Positions 16,920-25,698 of a stretch of DNA of 64,000 nt are shown here, in pieces. A program made the position numbers and the translations under genes. Origin of the DNA: Methylocystaceae bacterium (GTDB lineage: Bacteria > Pseudomonadota > Alphaproteobacteria > Rhodospirillales > Terasakiellaceae); assembly GCA_013373205.1 (NCBI GenBank), contig JABXIG010000013.1, positions 36,478 through 100,477 on the forward strand. Reading direction: 5' to 3'. The notes beneath the pieces are model-generated. The model was not told the DNA's origin and did not search any database. It worked only from the letters and a program-made list of their open reading frames with translations. Position 1 is the stretch's first letter. Each line of letters starts with the position of its first letter.

Positions 16920-18281
16920 ATGTCCTTTAAACCGAATTCTATTTCCGCACTGGATACCACTTACCACTTGCATCCATATACCAATCTGAAAGCTCATGAG
17001 GAAAATGGCCCATTGGTCATAACCCGTGGCGAGGGCGTGCGGGTTTTTGACGAAAATGGCAAGGACTATATCGAAGGATTGTCCGGGCTGTGGTGCGCAT
17101 CTCTTGGGTTTAATGAACCGCGTCTGGTCAAGGCGGCACAAGAGCAGATGGCAAGTCTGCCTTTCTATCACAGTTTTTCCAGTAAAGTGCCTGACGTTAC
17201 AGCAAAGCTGTCGCAAAAACTGGTTGAGATTACACCAGATGGCCTGGACCGTGCGCTTTTCTGTAATTCCGGTTCCGAAGCCAATGACACGGCGATCAAA
17301 CTTGCCTGGTATTATAATAATGCCCGTGGCAAACCGGAAAAAAAGAAGATTATCGCCCGCGAAAAAGCTTACCACGGGGTCACGATTGCATCTGGCAGCC
17401 TGACGGGATTAGCCTATGCCCAAAACGGGTTTGACCTGCCGGCAAGTGATCGCATCTTACGGGCAGGCTGTCCGCACTTTTACCGCTATGGCATTGACGG
17501 CGAAAGTGAAGAAGAATTCGTCACTCGCAAAGCCGAAGAACTGGAATCCCTTATTCTTGCGGAAGGCCCGGACACCATTGCCGCCATGTTTGCGGAACCT
17601 ATTCAGGGGGCTGGCGGGGTTATTATTCCACCAAAAGGCTATTTCCCTAAAATTCAGGCGATCCTGAAAAAATATGATATTTTGTTGGTCGCTGATGAGG
17701 TTATCTGTGGGTTCGGTCGTACGGGGGAAATGTTCGGTTCAACTGCTTTTGAGATTGAACCGGATATGATGACACTGGCGAAACAGCTGTCTTCCGGTTA
17801 TCTGCCTATATCAGCACTGATGGTATCAGATACCATCTATCAAACGATTAAAGACCGTAGTGCCGAACTAGGTGTCTTTGGTCACGGCTTGACCTATGGT
17901 GGACATCCGGTGCCTTGTGCCGTTGCCCTTGAAGTGCTGAAAATTTATGAAGATCGCGATATTCTGTCACAGGTTAATGCCGTCAGCCCTTATTTCCAAG
18001 AACGTTTGAAATCATATGCTGACCATCCTATGGTCGGGGAAGTGCGCACCACAGGCTTGATCGGTGCGATTGAACTGAGCGCAGATAAAGACGCAAAAAC
18101 ACCGTTTGACCCGACTCTTGGCATTGGCCCAAGCTTGGTCAAAAAGTGTGAAGAACATGGCTTGATCCTGCGGGCGATGCCTGGAGATTGCATTGCCTTT
18201 TGTCCGCCATTGATAAGTGAAGAACCCGATTTGGAAGAATTGTTTGCTCGTTTTGATAAAGCCATGGGTGAAATGGAGTAA
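16920..18281 (+). CDS. Class III aminotransferase (omega-amino acid / polyamine type)
   Basis: 453 aa, fold-type I PLP enzyme. Glycine-rich FCNSGSEANDTAIKLAW, the substrate region YHGVTIASGSLTGL, the PLP-contacting Asp in LLVADEVICGFGRTG and the Schiff-base lysine Lys288 in LAKQLSSGYLPIS are all present. Overall it is closest in appearance to putrescine- or beta-alanine-pyruvate aminotransferases (SpuC/YhxA group), which use pyruvate as acceptor. Two bases separate it from the cupin gene, so the pair is an operon. Exact amine substrate not assignable. Confidence 0.9.
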   Translation: MSFKPNSISALDTTYHLHPYTNLKAHEENGPLVITRGEGVRVFDENGKDYIEGLSGLWCASLGFNEPRLVKAAQEQMASLPFYHSFSSKVPDVTAKLSQKLVEITPDGLDRALFCNSGSEANDTAIKLAWYYNNARGKPEKKKIIAREKAYHGVTIASGSLTGLAYAQNGFDLPASDRILRAGCPHFYRYGIDGESEEEFVTRKAEELESLILAEGPDTIAAMFAEPIQGAGGVIIPPKGYFPKIQAILKKYDILLVADEVICGFGRTGEMFGSTAFEIEPDMMTLAKQLSSGYLPISALMVSDTIYQTIKDRSAELGVFGHGLTYGGHPVPCAVALEVLKIYEDRDILSQVNAVSPYFQERLKSYADHPMVGEVRTTGLIGAIELSADKDAKTPFDPTLGIGPSLVKKCEEHGLILRAMPGDCIAFCPPLISEEPDLEELFARFDKAMGEME

Positions 18282-18283
18282 CC

Positions 18284-18763
18284 ATGGATAAGTATGTTAT
18301 TAAAAAACAAGAAATTGATGAGATGGAGGGTCTGCCCAAAACTCATTTTCTCAATGATAACGCTAAACGCATCAATAAATCATTGGGTGACCTGACCGGA
18401 TTGAAAGGGCTTGGGTTTCATATCATTGAAATCCAGCCCGGTTTTGAATCCACGGAATATCATGCCCATCATTATGAAGATGAATGCGCCTATGTGCTGG
18501 AAGGCACAGGACAGGTGATGGTCGGCGAGGATGCTCACGATATTGGACCGGGTGATTTTATCGGATACCGAGCAGGCGGTTTGGCCCACACGATGATCAA
18601 TACGGGGCAGGACGTTTTAAAATGCATCGTCGTTGGTCAACGCCTTGCCCATGATGTTGGGGATTATCCCAAGCTTGGCAAACGCATTTATCGCAATCAG
18701 GGAATGGCTTGGGATTTAGTCGATCATGAAGATATAAACCACCCCAATGCGGGCAAAAAGTAA
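18284..18763 (+). CDS. Cupin domain protein
   Basis: 159 aa. A single cupin barrel with motif 1 (YHAHHYEDECAYVLEGTG, giving His-His-Glu ligands) and motif 2 (GDFIGYRAGGLAHTMINTG with the fourth histidine), so metal binding is likely intact. The ribosome site GGAG precedes the ATG by five bases. Translationally linked to the aminotransferase; family members beside such enzymes are annotated only as cupins, so it may handle an intermediate of the same amine pathway or sense one. No enzymatic function can be assigned. Confidence 0.8.
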   Translation: MDKYVIKKQEIDEMEGLPKTHFLNDNAKRINKSLGDLTGLKGLGFHIIEIQPGFESTEYHAHHYEDECAYVLEGTGQVMVGEDAHDIGPGDFIGYRAGGLAHTMINTGQDVLKCIVVGQRLAHDVGDYPKLGKRIYRNQGMAWDLVDHEDINHPNAGKK

Positions 18764-18773
18764 TTTCTGGAAA

Positions 18774-19121
18774 TTATTTGCTGCTGATCCAGCTTGTGGC
18801 TGCACTTAAGCCTTCTTCCAACAAACCGGGCAGGGTGGGTACGATAGGTTCCACACCCGGGCCTTCGCCTGTGACCAGCTTACGTTCGATCAAACCAGCT
18901 TGTTCAGAGATTAATCTAAGTCCCAGTGTCCCGGTGGAAGATTTCAAGGTGTGGGCTTCTTTGCGCAACTCGTCCATTTGACCATCAGCCAGTAAATCCT
19001 GCATGCGATTAACCCGTGGGGTTGCATCATCTGCCAGATCAACCAATAGCGTTTCAACAAGCTCGCTACCAACTTGTTCAACCAGTTCATTTAGGGTGTC
19101 TTCACAAAGAATATCTGACAT
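18774..19121 (-). CDS. Histidine phosphotransfer (Hpt) domain protein
   Basis: 115 aa, almost entirely one Hpt domain. Phosphoacceptor His57 sits in EAHTLKSSTGTLG, the canonical Hpt signature. A free-standing Hpt shuttles phosphate between receiver domains of a phosphorelay. It is too small to be ChpT, which is a dimeric 220-250 aa pseudo-kinase. It is the distal gene of a minus-strand group led by divL at 22306; 55 bp lie between it and the next gene upstream. A link to the DivL/CckA pathway is suggested only by position. Confidence 0.85.
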   Translation of the reverse strand: MSDILCEDTLNELVEQVGSELVETLLVDLADDATPRVNRMQDLLADGQMDELRKEAHTLKSSTGTLGLRLISEQAGLIERKLVTGEGPGVEPIVPTLPGLLEEGLSAATSWISSK

Positions 19122-19176
19122 TTCGCCTGCCTATCGCTTCATTATTGTACACTAATAATATGAAGCATATAGGCCT

Positions 19177-19611
19177 TTAATGCAATGTTGGGTTTTCATT
19201 ATTTTCTTGGTGACCCGGTGTACGATCAAGGGCGGGCATTTTGATCTCAATAAAGGCGGTTGCCTGTTTATCCGGTTCAATATCATCCAGATGCAGGATG
19301 ATGGCCCGACCAATTTGTAAGGATGCAGCGATCGCCCATTCAAGTTGTGCCAAGGCTTTAACGTCACCATGGGCTTGGGCTTCAGGCAGAATACGATGTT
19401 GAAGAAACTGTGCGACACCGGCAAAACCACGCGAGGCAACCTGTGCACGGCTGGCGAGCAGATTAAAACGACTGCTTTCGTCCAATTGTGCAGCGGCTTG
19501 GGATAATTCTGCCATCATGGCGGTGACGGTCACATCACTTTTATCTGTTTTGGCTGCGACAAAGCGCAAGAAGCCTGCATAAAATTTGTAATCTTCAGAA
19601 ATTTTAGTCAT
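19177..19611 (-). CDS. Uncharacterised helical protein, 144 aa
   Basis: Not recognised. The ATG at 19611 (MTKISEDYKFYAGFLRF) overlaps the end of the acidic gene by 8 nt, indicating coupled translation; an in-frame ATG at 19671 lies deep in that gene and is unlikely. The product is predicted mostly alpha-helical, rich in Ala and Gln (ELSQAAAQLDESSRFNLLASRAQVA), without membrane segment, signal peptide or cysteine pairs. It contains ALAQLEWAIAASLQIGRAI, and ends in a charged, probably disordered tail. Lies between the Hpt gene and divL. Confidence 0.65.
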   Translation of the reverse strand: MTKISEDYKFYAGFLRFVAAKTDKSDVTVTAMMAELSQAAAQLDESSRFNLLASRAQVASRGFAGVAQFLQHRILPEAQAHGDVKALAQLEWAIAASLQIGRAIILHLDDIEPDKQATAFIEIKMPALDRTPGHQENNENPTLH

Positions 19612-20002
19612 CGTCAAAATCGTCTTCTTCTTCTTCAAATTCAGAACCAGGCAACATGTTGGGAAGGTCAAGCCAGTGCCAATGGCGGTAGACCTTATCG
19701 CAGGCCTCGTTCAATTGTTCCAGCAGGTTTTCATCCTCACCGCAAATGATGTAACTGTCGCCTTCATCATTTTCCACGGCACAAGCGAGCAAACTTTCCA
19801 TGCCCATCGGTCCTTTTTCCACTTGGATCAGGGTAAATACCTCTTCATCATCGCTATAGCCGCTGCCCTCAATATTGACGATCAAAATGTATTTATCGAC
19901 TTCAAACTGGTCGGCAACGTCTTCGCCTTCGCGATCAATAATGATATTACGGATTTCGGCTAGTTTTTCCGCGATTTGGTCGATCTGTTGATTTTTAGTC
20001 AT
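19604..20002 (-). CDS. Uncharacterised acidic protein, 132 aa
   Basis: Strongly acidic: the C-terminus is a run of Glu/Asp (FEEEEDDFDDD), and acidic residues are spread through the body. The central part looks beta-rich (KYILIVNIEGSGYSDDEEVFTLIQVE, SYIICGEDENLLEQLN). No membrane segment or signal peptide. I do not recognise the family. It starts 12 bp after divL ends and overlaps the next gene, so it belongs to the same transcript. Confidence 0.65.
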   Translation of the reverse strand: MTKNQQIDQIAEKLAEIRNIIIDREGEDVADQFEVDKYILIVNIEGSGYSDDEEVFTLIQVEKGPMGMESLLACAVENDEGDSYIICGEDENLLEQLNEACDKVYRHWHWLDLPNMLPGSEFEEEEDDFDDD

Positions 20003-20014
20003 GTCTTGTCCTTA

Positions 20015-22306
20015 TCACGTCGAAACAGGTAAACGACACGTCACCACTGTCCCTTTTTGCGGTATGGAGTCCAGTGTGACTGTTCCGTTGTGCAATTCAA
20101 TAAAGCGTTTCACCAATGTTAGCCCCAGTCCGGCCCCGCCTTCACCTGTTCCGTGGGTTTCACCACGTACAAAACTTCCAAAGATGCGATCCTGTTCGGC
20201 CCGGTCAATTCCTTTGCCCGTATCCCCGACACTCAGGATCAACTGGTCATTTTCACGCAGGGCCGTTACGGTCACACTACCGCCCGGGGGGGTATAGCGA
20301 ATGGCGTTGCTCAGCAAGTTAAACATGACTTGTTTCAAGCGTTTTTCATCTGCAGTGATCCAGCCGATATCCTGTGGACATTCAAATTCCAGTGACAGGC
20401 GCCCGCGCTTGGCACTTTCTTTGACCAGCCCCATGACACTGACCAGCATGGCCTGAATGTCGATATTATCCAGTTCCAACGTGACTTGTCCGGCTTCAAT
20501 GGTTGCCAGATCAAGGATATCTGCAACAAGAGTGCTAAGTTGTTGGGCGCTTTGATGGATGCCTTGGGCATATTCCATCTGGCGTTTGTTGAGCTCGCCA
20601 AAATATTGCTCGCACAATAAATCGGCGAAACCGACCAATGTGGTCAGGGGTGTTCTGATTTCATAAGACACATTGGCGATAAATTCAGATTTTAACAGGT
20701 CGGCTTCATGTTGTGCGTCAGATCGTTCGCGCAAGGCCTGTTCCACAACCGCACTGTCAGTCACATCCAGATAGGATAAAAGCGATCCGCCATCGGGTAA
20801 GGGCACAGAGGCATATTCCAGAATGCTGCCGTCACTTCTGACCAGACGTTGGGAATTGGGTTCACGCATCATAATACGGGCGACCAATTGTTCTTTAAAG
20901 ACAGGCCAGTTTTCCACCCCGTCATAAAAATCACGACATTCTTCCACCACATCGGTGATGTGGGGGGAACTCATCAAAAATTCCGGGCTGAGGTGCCAGA
21001 TATTTGAAAAAGCCGGGTTGGACAAGCGCACCTTGCCGTCCGGGCCAAACACCACCACGCCTTCAAACAGGTTGTCCAGTGTTTCACGCTGTACGGCGGA
21101 TAAGGCTTTGTTGGAACTTTCAAGAGCTAGCGTGTCGCTGACATCTTCAAAACTCATGACCAGACCGCTGACGGGATGAGGGCTGACAATGGCGCGCAGG
21201 GTCGAATTATCCGGCAAATGCAGGCTATTTTCCTGCGGGTGGCTGAGTTCGACAAACAACGCTAGCTGTTCCTGACGGAAGGCTTTGAAATTGGCATATT
21301 CAGGTAATTTACGTGTTTCACGTAAACGGTCCAGAATTTCTCCATAGGATGGTTTTTGGTCGAGCCAGCTTTTATCCAGCCCCCATAGTCTTGCATATGC
21401 CGTGTTGTAAAAACTCAGGCGGGTATCCCCGCTAAAGATAGCAATGGCAGTAACGAGATTTTCAAGGGCAGCACGCAGCAAAGCCTCGCCGCGTTGGGCA
21501 TGTTCCACCATGGCTTCTGCGTTGCTTATATCGTCGGCCAGCCCGATAAACCCTTCCCCGCCGGGCAGTGGAATTTCAGCGACTTCAAACAGACGGGCGG
21601 CTTGACCCATCGGCAGGCTCAAACGCTCGCGCACTTCGCGTCCTGCTTCCATGGCGCGCACAGCAATCATCTGGGTATGGTCCCCATCGGGGGCTGCTGC
21701 GTTTTTATAGACAATATGACCGCCTGCATCGCGCATCCAGATCGGTAAAGGCAGACTATCCAAAACAGAAATCAGGCGATTGCGTTCATGGGTCATGGCT
21801 TGCAGTGACTTTGCCATAGGTCCATTGGCAACGACGGCTTCATTGGCCAGACGCATCCATAAAAGATCAACCAATGGCGTGCCATCTTCACTTAAAACCC
21901 GTTGCCCCACAGCTTGAACAACCCGATCATCCCCGCCCTGTAAAGGCAGGATCAGATCAAAGCTTAAGCCTTCGCGATGAAGCTGGCTGACGGCCCCATC
22001 CAATGTGCGCCCTGCATCATCGTCAAAACAGTGCAGGATATCGCCGTAGCGTGATTGCGTCCCCTTAGGCAGATCCAGCATAACGGCCATACGCGCCGAA
22101 CAGTTTTCCACCCCATTGACCACATTCCAGCGATATAGCCCATCGGGCATACCAACCAGAACTTCCTGTAACTGGATGATCTGCTGGCCCAGTTGGTCCT
22201 GTTGATTTTTTAGGGTTTTTTCTTTTCGCCATTGCCAGATACCCCAAGGCACTGCCAAAAGCGCCATCGCCACCAGCCCCAGAAAAAATGCGCCCACAGA
22301 TGTCAT
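20015..22306 (-). CDS. divL: DivL-type PAS-domain tyrosine pseudo-histidine kinase
   Basis: Long sensor-kinase-like protein. An N-terminal membrane helix (GAFFLGLVAMALLAV), a series of PAS-like domains (for example FYNTAYARLWGL and RLSNPAFSNIWHLSPEFL), then a HisKA-like dimerisation domain and an intact HATPase domain (NLLSNAIRYTPPGG, VGDTGKGID, GGAGLGLTLVK). The H-box reads NVSYEIRTPL: Tyr548 (codon at 20663-20665) stands where the phospho-histidine should be. This Tyr substitution, the PAS array and length define DivL, which in Caulobacter (Tyr550) controls the CckA kinase and so CtrA. Start: ATG 22306 (763 aa); an in-frame TTG at 22369 would add 21 residues. Neither has a clear ribosome site. 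Confidence 0.85.
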   Translation of the reverse strand: MTSVGAFFLGLVAMALLAVPWGIWQWRKEKTLKNQQDQLGQQIIQLQEVLVGMPDGLYRWNVVNGVENCSARMAVMLDLPKGTQSRYGDILHCFDDDAGRTLDGAVSQLHREGLSFDLILPLQGGDDRVVQAVGQRVLSEDGTPLVDLLWMRLANEAVVANGPMAKSLQAMTHERNRLISVLDSLPLPIWMRDAGGHIVYKNAAAPDGDHTQMIAVRAMEAGREVRERLSLPMGQAARLFEVAEIPLPGGEGFIGLADDISNAEAMVEHAQRGEALLRAALENLVTAIAIFSGDTRLSFYNTAYARLWGLDKSWLDQKPSYGEILDRLRETRKLPEYANFKAFRQEQLALFVELSHPQENSLHLPDNSTLRAIVSPHPVSGLVMSFEDVSDTLALESSNKALSAVQRETLDNLFEGVVVFGPDGKVRLSNPAFSNIWHLSPEFLMSSPHITDVVEECRDFYDGVENWPVFKEQLVARIMMREPNSQRLVRSDGSILEYASVPLPDGGSLLSYLDVTDSAVVEQALRERSDAQHEADLLKSEFIANVSYEIRTPLTTLVGFADLLCEQYFGELNKRQMEYAQGIHQSAQQLSTLVADILDLATIEAGQVTLELDNIDIQAMLVSVMGLVKESAKRGRLSLEFECPQDIGWITADEKRLKQVMFNLLSNAIRYTPPGGSVTVTALRENDQLILSVGDTGKGIDRAEQDRIFGSFVRGETHGTGEGGAGLGLTLVKRFIELHNGTVTLDSIPQKGTVVTCRLPVST

Positions 22307-22492
22307 TAAAAACCAATAGAGAAGAGAGAAAACAAAAACGATTCTACGCAGTTTAGACGTATCGCACAACCGTTAGAATTTAGGCAGCTTTTTTTTCAGA
22401 GAAAGGCCTGTTTTAATTTCTTTTGAAACTATTTTCTTGCGGTTTTGTAGAATGTTTCTAATATAAAATGAACAATGTCATTAAAAGAAAGT

Positions 22493-22502
22493 CACGCGCG
22501 TG
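22493..22502. repeat. Perfect 10-bp palindrome in the divL-hppD intergenic region
   Basis: CACGCGCGTG, self-complementary, lies in the AT-rich divergent region between divL and the dioxygenase gene, about 120 bp before the latter. It could be a regulator site but a chance CG-rich palindrome cannot be excluded. Confidence 0.25.
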
Positions 22503-22620
22503 TATCTAACCATTGCACAACGTCTATCCAAAGGTCAAAGGGGGATTGCCGCTGCACCACCTAAATGATCGGTTTTACGTAACATTTTAAAACTGATTAT
22601 ATTTATGTGGAGAACACTAA

Positions 22621-23697
22621 ATGACTGACTTATTCGACAATCCGATGGGCTTGGACGGCTTTGAATTCGTGGAATTTGCAAGCCCTGAAAGCAATGTGAT
22701 TGAACCTGTCTTTGAAATGATGGGGTTTAGCAAAGTTGCGACACATCGTTCCAAAAATGTGGACCTTTATCGCCAAGGCGATATCAATTTTATCCTAAAC
22801 AAAGAACCGAAAAGCCATGCCGCCTATTTTGCAGAAGAACATGGCCCTGCGCCTTGTGGCTTGGCTTTTCGGGTGAAGGATTCTCATAAAGCCTATAACC
22901 GGGCCATAGAACTTGGCGCACAACCGATTGACATCCCGGCAGGTCCGATGGAATTAAAACTGCCTGCGATCAAGGGGATCGGCGGGGCACCCGTTTACCT
23001 GATTGATCGTTATGAAGATGGCAATTCGATTTATGACATTGATTTTGAATTTATCGAGGGGGTGGATCGTCATCCCGAAGGATGTGGCTTTTACGTCATC
23101 GACCATTTGACTCATAATGTCTATCGCGGACGTATGGAATTCTGGGCCAACTATTATGAGAAGCTCTTTAACTTCAAAGAAATTCGTTATTTCGATATCA
23201 AGGGTGAATATACCCGATTGAAATCCAAAGCCATGACGGCACCAGATGGTAAAATCCGCATTCCTTTGAACGAAGAAGCAACAGGCGGGACAGGCCAGAT
23301 CGAAGAATATCTCATGGCCTTTAACGGGGAAGGTATCCAGCATATCGCCTTATTGTGTGATGACTTGATTGCGTGCTGGGACAAGTTAAAAGAACGTGGT
23401 GTTCCTTTTATGACGGCGCCACCTGATACCTATTATGCCATGTTGGACGAACGTCTGCCCGGCCATGGGGAACCTGTGGAAGAATTAAAAACCCGCGGGA
23501 TTTTGCTAGATGGGTCTACTGAAAAAGGCGATCCACGTCTTTTGTTGCAGATTTTTTCCAACACCTTGATGGGGCCTGTCTTTTTTGAATTTATCCAGCG
23601 CAAAAAAGACGAAGGTTTTGGCGAGGGTAATTTTAAGGCTCTGTTTGAATCGATTGAACGTGACCAGCTTGATCGTGGTGTTATCGGGCAAGATTAA
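22621..23697 (+). CDS. hppD: 4-Hydroxyphenylpyruvate dioxygenase
   Basis: 358 aa. Converts 4-hydroxyphenylpyruvate to homogentisate in tyrosine breakdown, using non-heme Fe(II). Two vicinal-oxygen-chelate halves: N-terminal [12 protein letters not shown]-terminal half with iron ligands visible as His in DHLTHNV, His in [11 protein letters not shown] and Glu in [16 protein letters not shown] eight bases before the ATG is the ribosome site. It stands alone; the rest of the homogentisate pathway is not in the window. A GC-rich hairpin follows it. Confidence 0.95.
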   Translation: MTDLFDNPMGLDGFEFVEFASPESNVIEPVFEMMGFSKVATHRSKNVDLYRQGDINFILNKEPKSHAAYFAEEHGPAPCGLAFRVKDSHKAYNRAIELGAQPIDIPAGPMELKLPAIKGIGGAPVYLIDRYEDGNSIYDIDFEFIEGVDRHPEGCGFYVIDHLTHNVYRGRMEFWANYYEKLFNFKEIRYFDIKGEYTRLKSKAMTAPDGKIRIPLNEEATGGTGQIEEYLMAFNGEGIQHIALLCDDLIACWDKLKERGVPFMTAPPDTYYAMLDERLPGHGEPVEELKTRGILLDGSTEKGDPRLLLQIFSNTLMGPVFFEFIQRKKDEGFGEGNFKALFESIERDQLDRGVIGQD

Positions 23698-23704
23698 AGT
23701 CAGC

Positions 23705-23738
23705 GGCGGGGATATATACAAAGGTGAATTTCCCCGCC
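23705..23738. terminator. Hairpin between convergent hppD and hydroquinone reductase genes
   Basis: GGCGGGGA (23705-23712) pairs perfectly with TCCCCGCC (23731-23738); 18-nt loop. It sits between two convergent stop codons as a terminator would, but has no strong T tract, so efficiency is uncertain. Confidence 0.5.
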
Positions 23739-23758
23739 ACTTGAAATATTTTGATTTA

Positions 23759-24682
23759 TCAGGATGCCTTATCGTTGCGCCCATGTGCTGATGTGAAATC
23801 GATATCGGGTCCTACGGGGACGATGCCTGTTGGATTGATGGTTTTGTGGCTCGCGTAATAATGGGTTTTGATGTGGTCCATATTGACGGTGTCGGCCACG
23901 CCATCGATTTGGTAGAGTTCGCGCAGATACCCCCAGATATGCGGGTAATCCACAATACGTTTTTTATTGCATTTGAAATGCCCGACATAGACCGCATCAA
24001 AACGCACAAGGGTGGTAAATAGACGCCAGTCTGCTTCGGTGATTTGCTCTCCTGTGAGGTAACGACTTTTTGATAAAATTTCATCAACTTGGTCAAGGGC
24101 ATCAAACAGGCTTTTATAAGCCTCTTCATAGGCTGATTGGGTTGTCGCAAAACCGGTTTTATAGACGCCATTGTTGATGTTCGGATAGACGAAGTCGTTG
24201 ATCTCATCGATCTTGTCACGCAAATGTTTTGGATAATAATCTGTAGCGCGTTCCCCAAAGGCAGAATTGAACATGCGGATAATCTCTGCACTTTCATTAC
24301 TGACAATTGTCTCTGTCTTTTTATCCCATAGGACGGGGACCGTGACGCGGGTTGTAATTTTGTCATCAACCGATTGATAAAGCGTATAAAGGGGTTGTCC
24401 ATCGGGCAGGATCCAGCCTTTATCTGCCATCAGGGGATCAACCACAACCACGTCGATATGATCTTCCAATCCTTTAAGTTTGCGAAAAATCAGGGTACGG
24501 TGCGCCCAAGGGCATGCATAGGAAACATAAAGACGGTAGCGGCCCTTCTCTGGGGGGAACGGGCTGTCTTTGTCATCGGAAATCCAGTTGCGAAACTGAC
24601 TTTCCTGACGTTTAAACTTTCCACCTGTGCTTTTGGTATCATACCATTGATCCGTCCAGACACCATCTACCAGTAATCCCAT
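23759..24682 (-). CDS. Glutathionyl-hydroquinone reductase (Xi-class GST, YqjG/ECM4-like)
   Basis: 307 aa from ATG 24682, chosen because AAAGAAAGG precedes it and MGLLVDGVWTDQWYDT is the family beginning; the same frame is open upstream but runs antisense to the LysR gene. The active-site motif YACPWAHRT carries the catalytic cysteine typical of Xi-class enzymes, which reduce glutathionyl-hydroquinones. C-terminal block RFDAVYVGHFKCNKK is also diagnostic. It is divergent from the LysR gene, 106 bp apart, and is its probable target. Confidence 0.93.
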   Translation of the reverse strand: MGLLVDGVWTDQWYDTKSTGGKFKRQESQFRNWISDDKDSPFPPEKGRYRLYVSYACPWAHRTLIFRKLKGLEDHIDVVVVDPLMADKGWILPDGQPLYTLYQSVDDKITTRVTVPVLWDKKTETIVSNESAEIIRMFNSAFGERATDYYPKHLRDKIDEINDFVYPNINNGVYKTGFATTQSAYEEAYKSLFDALDQVDEILSKSRYLTGEQITEADWRLFTTLVRFDAVYVGHFKCNKKRIVDYPHIWGYLRELYQIDGVADTVNMDHIKTHYYASHKTINPTGIVPVGPDIDFTSAHGRNDKAS

Positions 24683-24788
24683 GTCATAAGCCTTTCTTTT
24701 TTGCAATTTTTCGATGATGAAGGGTGCACTGTTTTCCTTACAATGATAATATCGCAATACTGAAAATAATTGTTTCGTGAGGCGAACA

Positions 24789-25697
24789 GTGAATAATCTG
24801 ACAGGGATGATGGTTTTTGCCCAGGTGGTGCAATCGGGCAGCTTTTCAAAGGCGGCAGATGCGTTGGGGATGTCGAAATCTTCGGTAAGTAAAAAAGTCA
24901 CCTTTCTTGAAGACCGTTTAGGTGTTCGTTTGCTAAATCGCACCACCCGAAAACTCAGCCTGACAGAGGTCGGGCAGGTGTTTTTTGAACGGTGCGAACG
25001 GATTATGAGCGAGGCCGAAGAAGCAGAACTTGCCATTACCCGTTTACAGGAAGAACCACGCGGTCATTTAAAAATCAGCGCCCCCATGAGCTTTGGGATC
25101 GAACATATGGGCAAACCTTTGGCGACTTTTATGGCGCAATATGACGAATTGACGGTAGATGTGTCTTTAAATGATCGTTTTGTTGATATCGTCGATGAAG
25201 GTTTTGATATGGCGATCCGCATTGGTCGCCTTGCTGATTCATCCCTGATTGCCAAAAAAATTGGAGCCTCGCGTCATATGACCGTTGCGGCGCCTTCTTA
25301 TCTGAAGGAAAAAGGCACACCCGTTCATCCGTTGGAATTGGAAGACCATCAATGTCTGACCTATAGCCTGTCACGGAATGCAGGTTATTGGGCATATCGC
25401 GATGAGGGACAGACCATTAATGTGAAACTACCACATTTCGTTAAGGTTAATAATGGGGATTTGGCGCGCGATATGGCGGTTGCTGGGGCGGGGATCGTGC
25501 AATCCCCCGCTTTTATTGTGGGGTCCGATGTGGCAAAGGGGGATTTGTCTTTAATTTTGGAAGGCTATGAACCTGAACCGATTAATATTTATGCGGTTTA
25601 TCCCCATAACCGTCATCTGTCTGCTAAGGTGCGCTTGTTTGTGGATTTCCTGAAAGGCTGGTTTGATAAATGCCCGTCCTGGGATATGAAGTTGTAA
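24789..25697 (+). CDS. LysR-family transcriptional regulator
   Basis: 302 aa. N-terminal winged helix-turn-helix (MMVFAQVVQSGSFSKAADALGMSKSSVSKKVTFLE condensed: helix around SGSFSKAADALG and SKSSVSKKV) and a LysR-type effector domain. I choose GTG 24789, with GAGG six bases before, over GTG 24777. Of the CrgA/DmlR-like group. LysR proteins usually regulate the divergent neighbour, here the glutathionyl-hydroquinone reductase, suggesting response to quinone or electrophile stress. The short dyad GATA-A-TATC in the 106-bp gap is a weak operator candidate. Confidence 0.9.
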   Translation: MNNLTGMMVFAQVVQSGSFSKAADALGMSKSSVSKKVTFLEDRLGVRLLNRTTRKLSLTEVGQVFFERCERIMSEAEEAELAITRLQEEPRGHLKISAPMSFGIEHMGKPLATFMAQYDELTVDVSLNDRFVDIVDEGFDMAIRIGRLADSSLIAKKIGASRHMTVAAPSYLKEKGTPVHPLELEDHQCLTYSLSRNAGYWAYRDEGQTINVKLPHFVKVNNGDLARDMAVAGAGIVQSPAFIVGSDVAKGDLSLILEGYEPEPINIYAVYPHNRHLSAKVRLFVDFLKGWFDKCPSWDMKL

Positions 25698-25698
25698 G

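Noticed and set aside
20650..20680. Reading error as cause of the Tyr in the kinase H-box
   Set aside because: TAT is in frame in an otherwise well conserved box, and DivL proteins have exactly this substitution.
24683..24788. Clear LysR T-N11-A operator
   Set aside because: Only a short GATA-A-TATC dyad is visible; not enough to call a site.
24683..25036. A 118-residue N-terminal extension of the hydroquinone reductase frame
   Set aside because: It is antisense to the LysR gene; the family start and a ribosome site are at 24682.
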